DNA of 64,000 nucleotides from Paratinospora sagittata (lineage: Eukaryota; Streptophyta; Magnoliopsida; Ranunculales; Menispermaceae): contig CM069602.1 in assembly GCA_035771175.1 (NCBI GenBank), positions 13,601,116-13,665,115 on the forward strand, written 5' to 3'. Below are positions 58,200 through 64,000 of this stretch, in pieces (position 1 is the stretch's first letter; the number at the start of each line of letters is the position of its first letter). The notes under the pieces are model-generated. The model ran no database searches and was not told where the DNA came from. It saw only the letters and a list, made by a program, of their open reading frames with translations. The position numbers were made by a program, and so were the translations under genes.

Positions 58200-60115
58200 C
58201 CCAAGGAAGACAAAGGAATTGTGGGAGTCTCTAGACCGAAAGTATAAAACTGAGGATACTGGGTCCAAGAAATTTGTGGTGGGCCACTTCCTAGATTATA
58301 AAATGGTCGACTCCAAAACATTGATCAGTCAAGTCCAAGAGATCCAAGTGATCCTGCACGAGATTCATGCTGAGAGAATGATATTGAGTGAAACCTTTCA
58401 AGTAGCTGCTATTATTGAGAACTTACCACTTGCATGGAAATATTTCAAAAACTACCTTAAGCATAAGCGAAAGGAGATGAGCATTGAAGATCTGATTGTT
58501 AGACTTCGTATTGAAGAAGACAATAGAGGATCTGAGAAAAATGGGGTTACTGTTGTGGCCAAGACAAATGTTGTGGAACATGTTAAGAGTTCCAAAGCCA
58601 AGAAGAACAAGTCTGGCCAAGGGTCCAAGCTAGGACCTAAATGAGGTATTTCAAAGAAACCAAAATTTCAAGGAAAATGCTTCAATTGTGACAAAATGGG
58701 TCACAAAGCTACTGAATGTAGGTTGCCAAAGAAGAATAAAAATAAAGAAGCTAATGTGGTAGGTGACATCATTCACGATGTCTCTGAGATAAGCCTATCT
58801 GTCGTCGTTTCCAAAGTGAACCTAGTTGGGTCAAACCCAAACAAATGGTGGATTGACACCGGTGCAACTCGACATGTATGCTCTGACAAAGGAATGTTTA
58901 CTTCCTTCGACCCAAGTGAAAATGGGGAGATGTTTTTCATGGAAAACTCTGCTACGTCTGAGATCAAAGGCCAAGGAAAAGTTATCTTAAAGATGACCTT
59001 TGGAAAAGAGCTGACTCTAAACAACGTCCTGTATGTGTCGAAAACCCGAAAGAACTTAGTGTCCGGATCACTGTTGACTAAGCCTGGATTTCGTCTGGTT
59101 TTTGAGTAAGATAAAGTGTACTATCCAAAAGTGGAATCTTTGTAGGAAAGGGATATGCGAATAATTGGCTTTTAAAGCTCAATGTAATGACTATTAAGCC
59201 AAAAATGAATAAAACTAGCGCTAGCTTTCTTGCTTATTTGTTTGAGTCTTTCAATTTGTGGCATGGCAGACTAGGACACGTTAATTATGATACTTTGCAT
59301 AGATTAATTAACTTAACTCACATACCCGCTTTTCAAATTGATTCAAAACATAAGCGTGAAACTTGTGTTGAAGCAAAATTGATAAGGTCATCATTTAAAA
59401 GTGTTGAAAGAAACACTTAACCCCTTGATTTAATTCACAGTGATATATGTGATTTAAAATTTGTACAAACAAGGGGAGGCAATAAGTATTTTATTACTTT
59501 TGTCGATGATAGCACCAAATATTGTTATATGTATCTCCTAAAAAGCAAGGACGAAGCTATAGAGAAATTCATCTCTATAAAAATGAAGTTGAGAATCAAC
59601 TCAATAGCAATATTAAGGTGCTGAGAAGTGATCGAGGTGGTGAGTATGAATCACCGTTTGGTGAAATCTGTGCACAACACGAAATCATACGTGAAACTAC
59701 AATACCTTATTCGCCTAAGTCAAATGGTGTTGCTGAACGAAAAAATCGTACCTTGAATGAAATGATGAATGTAATGTTGATAAGTTCTGGGTTGCCTCAG
59801 AACATGTGGGGAGAAGCCATTTTGACGGCTAATTACCTTTTAAATAAGGTACCTCGAAAAAAAAGAGATAAGACTCCATATGAGTTATGGAAAAGAAGGC
59901 AACCTTCCTATAAATTCTTAAGAATGTGAGGATGTCTTGCCAAAGTGTTTTTACCTCCACCTAAGAAGGTTAAAATAGGTCCGAAAACTGTTGATTGCAT
60001 CTTCATTGGTATGCACAAAACAATAGTGCTTATCGATTTCTTGTGAATGAGTCTAAAATATCAAACATTCACAAAAATACGATAATGGAATCTAGAAATG
60101 CATCGTTATTTGAAC
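58200..60115 (+). pseudogene. Copia gag-protease-integrase, broken
   Basis: 5'-truncated inside gag ([15 protein letters not shown]). Then zinc knuckle [14 protein letters not shown] (about 58680-58725), protease [13 protein letters not shown] (about 58849), GAG-pre-integrase LWHGRLGHVNYDTLHRL (59256), integrase DDE pieces ([38 protein letters not shown]) and YKFLRM-stop-GCLAKV. Stops at 58642, 59108 and 59418, with frameshifts around 59570. Interrupted by a palindromic insertion at 60121. Same family as the copies at 61214-62065 and 63761-64000. Confidence 0.88.
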
Positions 60116-60120
60116 ATGTA

Positions 60121-60827
60121 TGTCACACCCTGGGTTGCACAGCGTGCCCCCTACCCAGGTGCGGGCGCACCACCGCAGTGGCGAACGCCTAGCCATTATG
60201 GATCCATAATATTGTCCCATCTCGGCCAGCCACGCCACACAAGGACGCCGGTCACCGAGATCATTTATCCCCCTGCACAATCCACAGCACAGGGAGGGCC
60301 TCCCCCAAGTTCGAACTCGCAACCTCTTCCTCATAAGGTTAGATTTCGCAACTTGAGTACCCATTGAGCCATTGTGGATTGTGCAGGGGGATAAATGATC
60401 TCGGTGACCGGCGTCCTTGTGTGGCGTGGCTGGCCGAGATGGGACAATATTATGGATCCATAATGGCTAGGCATTCGCCCCGAGGGCGCCCTCACCTGGG
60501 TAGGGGGCACGCTGTGCAACCCAGGGTGTGACAAAAAGGCCTTATGTTGGTTCAATGGATACTCAAGTTGCGAAATCTAACCTTATGAGGAAGAGGTTGC
60601 GAGTTCGAACTTGGGGGAGGCCCTCCCTGTGCTGTGGATTGTGCAGGGGGATAAATGATCTCGGTGACCGGCGTCCTTGTGTGGCGTGGCTGGCCGAGAT
60701 GGGACAATATTATGGATCCATAATGGCTAGGCGTTCGCCCCGAGGGGGTGCGCCCGCACCTGGGTAGGGGGCACGCTGTGCAACCCAGGGTGTGACGAGG
60801 GCACGCTGTGCAACCCAGGGTGTGACA
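60121..60827. mobile_element. Palindromic/tandem SINE-like element, 707 bp
   Basis: Begins TGTCACACCCTGGGTTGCAC, ends with the complement GCAACCCAGGGTGTGACA, and is flanked by ATGTA (60116-60120, 60828-60832). It is made of three copies of a unit of about 250 bp: one inverted (60121 to about 60373), one partial direct (about 60374-60535), one direct (60536-60796), then a 31-bp echo of the end. Each full unit starts with A-box-like TGG(T/C)TCAATGG and carries a B-box-like GCGAGTTCGAACTTG, as in tRNA-derived SINEs. It is GC-rich, unlike its surroundings. It splits a copia element. Confidence 0.85.
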
Positions 60828-60832
60828 ATGTA

Positions 60833-61213
60833 TTTCTTTGTAAATCCAAGGAAGAGACAAGTTCGTCAAAACAAACGCTTGAGACTATTACTGAGAATAG
60901 TCAAGACCAAGAGAACGATAATGAAATAACTAACAAACCACGACGTAGCAAAAGAGCAAGAATAGAAGAATCATTTGGTCCAGATTTTTTGACTTACTTG
61001 CTTGAAAGTGAACCTCGAACATTTAACGAGGCTATAAGCTCTTCTGAAGGACCTTTGTGGAAAGAGGTCATTAAGAGCAAAATTGATTCTATCATGCAAA
61101 ATCATACCTGAGAATTGGTGGATCTTCCTTCTGGATGTAAAACCCTAGGTTCCAAATTGATTTTCAAGAGGAAAATGAAAGCAGATGGATCAATTGATAA
61201 ATACAAGGCTGTT
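60833..61213 (+). pseudogene. Copia element continued (linker and start of RT)
   Basis: Resumes at the insertion site: [57 protein letters not shown], then the RT start LVDLPSGCKTLGSKLIFKRK. An in-frame TGA lies near 61109. Truncated at about 61213 (DKYKA), where an inverted copy begins. Confidence 0.85.
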
Positions 61214-62065
61214 ACAAATCTAATTTTCATTTAATAAATTTTTCAACAATTTCTCACATGAATGAAAATTGACTATAACAACAGACACTAGACCTTCTCG
61301 TTATCTATAACCTTTTAATACAAGTCTTGCCTTTTATGTATCAATTAATCCATTTGCTTTCATTTTTATCTTGAAAATCCATTTGGAACCTAGGGTTTTA
61401 CATCCAGGAGGAAGATCCACCAATTCTCAGGTATGATTTTGCATGATAAAATCTATTTTGCTCTTAATGGATTTTTTCCACAAAGGTCCTTCTGAAGAGC
61501 TAATAGCCTCGTTAAATGTTCGAGGTTCACTTTCAAGCAAGTAAGTCAGAAAATCTGGACCAAATGGTTTTTCTATTCTTGCTCTTTTGCTACGTTGTGG
61601 TTCGTCAGTCATTTCATTATCGTGCTCTTGGTCTTGACTATTCTCAGTAATAGTCTCGAGCGTTCGTTTTGACGAACTTGTCTTTTCCTTGGATTTACAA
61701 GGGAATACATGTTCAAAAAATGATGCATTTCTAGATTCAATTATCATATTTTTTGTGAATGTATGATATTTTAGACTCATGCACAAGAAATCGATAAGAA
61801 ATCGATTACTTCTCAACGCCTTAATCTTGCTATTGAGTTGATTCTCAAATTCATTTTTATAGAGAATGAATTTCTTTATTTCTTCGTCCTTGCTTTTTAG
61901 GAGATACACATAACAGTATTTGGTGCTATCATCGAAAAAAGTAATAAAATACTTATTGCCTCCCTTTGTTTGTACAAATTTTAAATCACATATATCACTA
62001 TGAATTAAATCAAGGGGTTTAGTGTTTCTTTCAACACTTTTAAATGATGACCTTATCCTTGCCTT
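61214..62065 (-). pseudogene. Copia fragment, inverted, internally deleted
   Basis: Minus strand from 62065 down: [53 protein letters not shown], then an integrase deletion to [16 protein letters not shown], and on to [30 protein letters not shown] and LVDLPPGCKTLGSKWIFK. It faces the plus copy head-on, making an inverted arrangement around 61213. The deletion joint carries a short direct repeat AAATCGATAAGAAATCGATT at about 61787-61806. Confidence 0.85.
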
Positions 62066-63760
62066 TGTAATCTATACAAAATCATGTATAGATTACAAAC
62101 TATTTATGGCATTACATATGTATTTATACAAAATCATGGCATGTATCATGTTATAAATCTCATATGCAATTAACATGTAACTTTTTATACATGATTCAAA
62201 TATGTTTTTTGCCACTCTATACATATCATACAATGCATAAATAACAAAACCTCACATATGGTACATGAGCTCATCATCATCTTTTTTATGCACATCAAAG
62301 GATAGATGCCTCACCTGACCAATCACTCCGAAGATTCTCCCTTATATTAGAAATGATCTCATGCCTTTCTTACATAAAGAAGCCTAGGCACATTCGAATT
62401 TAAAACAAAGAGTTTAATGCATTCACTTACCAATGCAACATGTAGCAATCAAACATGCTTCAATTTCATAAAACAAAGTTTATATAATACAATGCCACAC
62501 ATAAAGACCAAAGATAAGTAATATTCACAAATTTCAGGATTTGACTAAGTTCCAAAGTCTCTACACTTGGCTAAAACCATCAACTTTTACAGCACAACAA
62601 GACAATTGTGTGCAACACCAACACAATTCACAACTCCTAGCCAATTGTACGGCATAAACACCCTTCTTACTTGCTGTCCAATTCTCAATTCATCATCATT
62701 CTTCCACAAAACTCTGCAATTCAATATTGCAATTCATCCATCATCAATTCCCAATCATAAAAACATATAAAAAAACAGATCATATACCATTGAAATGCAC
62801 CTCCAAACCTTCAGCTATTTCATCACAACTGGGTTGGGAATTTATCATTTCAACTATGGAACATAGTAAATTCATCTTCAATTAACTTAAAAATGAGTAA
62901 GGAATTGATTACTTATGAGTTTACCTAGCAAAATCTACAATTTCAGCTCAAAACCCACATCTAACAACATCTGGACAAACTTGTTCCAACCATGGAAAAT
63001 CAGTCCATTTATCACCAAATGAACCACAAACAACCATGAATTATTTACCCAAGATTTCTTCCAGCAATTCATTCAATTTCTAGCTGAAACCCTCTTTTTC
63101 CAGCTTGAAATCTAGCCATGGAAATCACATGCATGTCATATATGTTATACAAGTTGAAGAGAGGAACAAGAATCTGTAAGTTTTAAACCTAAAAACTAAG
63201 ATTCTCACCTTAGAATTTGATCTCCAAGCTTAAACCCCTTCTTCCTCGTTGCTGCTCTAGACTTATCTAACCTTAGCTAGCTCAAAATGAGCTCAAATGG
63301 CCGAGACACCTGGCTTTAACATGCACAAACCGCCACACCGACATTTTAAAAAAATGTCAGGCCCACCGAGGAGCGCTCTTCTCGCCTGCACATAAAACAT
63401 ATTTCTAGAAATCTCGTGAGGAGCACGCTTCTCCTTTGCCAGGAGCGTGCTTTTTGCCTGAGGAGCGCGCTTCTCGCTTAAGGAATGCGCTTCTCTGAAC
63501 TTTTTAGATTATTCTGCTCTCGGGTTTGCCATAAGAGCGCGCTTCTCCCTTTAGGGAGCGCGCTCCTTGCACCCAAATTTGAAATTTTACTAAGTGTTGG
63601 GCGATTTATGAGACAACTAGCCTCCTACGGTACCAATAGCCCTACAATACTTGTATTTTCTCTATTTTAAGGTCATGTACATATGTATACGCGCACAAAT
63701 ATGCCTGACAATAAATATTAGTCAACGTACAAGTTTGACTCGTACATACGGGGCGTTACA
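62066..63760 (-). mobile_element. Gypsy LTR, solo or truncated, minus strand
   Basis: Minus strand starts TGTAACGCCCCGTATGTAC (at 63760). Homologous to the LTR ending at 4140, including the AGGAGCGCGCTTCTC-type GC-rich repeats (63365-63570, more copies here than at 3911-3945). The lower boundary is uncertain; TGTAATCTATACAAAATCATG at about 62070 is a candidate but no duplication of the flank CCCAC is found there. No gag-pol of its own is present. Confidence 0.55.
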
Positions 63761-64000
63761 CCCACGGTTCCTTTGTCGTTTTCTTTTTACTATACACGTT
63801 GTATAGGGAATCGGTGAGACCATTCAGCACATAATTCCGACACAGGAAATCAGAATGCTTCCAAGCATCAATGGCACTGATGACTTGAATATCATGCTCA
63901 TAATCTTCTTTGTGCTTTGGTGCATCTTGAGTCAAGAATCTCACAATATTCAAGGTGGTCAAATAGAATAACATTTTTTGTTAACACCTCTTGAAATTCA
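63761..64000 (-). pseudogene. Copia gag N-terminal part
   Basis: Minus strand: MLFYLTTLNIVRFLTQDAPK, AIDAWKHSDFLCRNYVLNGL and LYNVYSKKKTTKEPW, the UBN2/DUF4219-type Gag start of the same copia family as 58200-61213. It breaks at the codons (TKEPW) where the plus-strand copy at 58200 begins (TKELWESL). Continues beyond the window. Confidence 0.82.

Noticed and set aside
60092..60869. Arg/Pro-rich ORFs on both strands of the palindromic element
   Set aside because: They are mirrored on both strands of a GC-rich inverted repeat and have no coding signature.
1..64000. CRISPR arrays, bacterial operons, rRNA genes
   Set aside because: Nothing in the window resembles them; all signals are plant nuclear.

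Overview
This is a transposon-rich stretch of a plant nuclear genome, most likely a eudicot. The supporting evidence is an intronless PLS-class PPR gene, two receptor-kinase-family genes with GT-AG introns and AT-rich intergenic DNA. It also holds typical plant repeats: Ty1/copia with a TGGTATCAGAGC primer site, Ty3/gypsy chromoviruses, RTE and L1 LINEs, a SINE and MITEs. No species call is possible from the sequence alone.

Only three host loci are convincing. (1) A 600-aa PPR E/E+ protein (22553-24355, +), predicted to act in organelle RNA processing. (2) A two-exon LRR receptor kinase of about 1111 aa (31461-36044, +) resembling Arabidopsis At1g74360 (NILR1), with signal peptide, LRRs, island domain, transmembrane helix and an intact RD kinase. 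(3) A receptor-like cytoplasmic kinase of the RLCK-VII/PBL type (about 40451-55687, +). Its exons are separated by a 12.9-kb intron full of transposons, and its catalytic aspartate has become asparagine. The three genes show no sign of acting together.

Layout. 1-4140: a gypsy LTR (minus) hosting a 2.6-kb copia deletion derivative (473-3073) and a 227-bp palindromic element. The copia element carries captured pieces of three host genes: RPB6, SMT2 and an OB-fold protein. 4141-13126: AT-rich DNA with degenerate duplications and a long inverted repeat. 13132-16113 and 17389-20110: two solo gypsy LTRs, the second inside a block of odd degenerate repeats. 20591-21800: copia 3' remnant. 22553-24355: PPR gene. 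25040-27649: RNase H-domain relic, MITE, SINE. 31461-36044: LRR-RLK. 38859-39545: foldback element. 40451-55687: the RLCK gene. Its giant intron contains an RTE LINE that was split by a 10.7-kb composite (43242-53930), itself built from rearranged, partly palindromic chromovirus pieces between inverted termini. 56784-58197: L1 LINE 3' end (minus). 58200-64000: copia pieces in both orientations, a palindromic SINE-like insertion (60121-60827) and another gypsy LTR.

The most unusual signals are these: the triple gene capture; the 2.4-kb chromovirus palindrome inside a transcribed intron; and three unrelated-looking palindromic insertions. These three share LTR-like termini (TGTYAYACCC at the left, a near-complementary right end ending in ACA) and exact 5-bp target duplications, which suggests that LTR-retrotransposon integrase mobilised foldback DNA.
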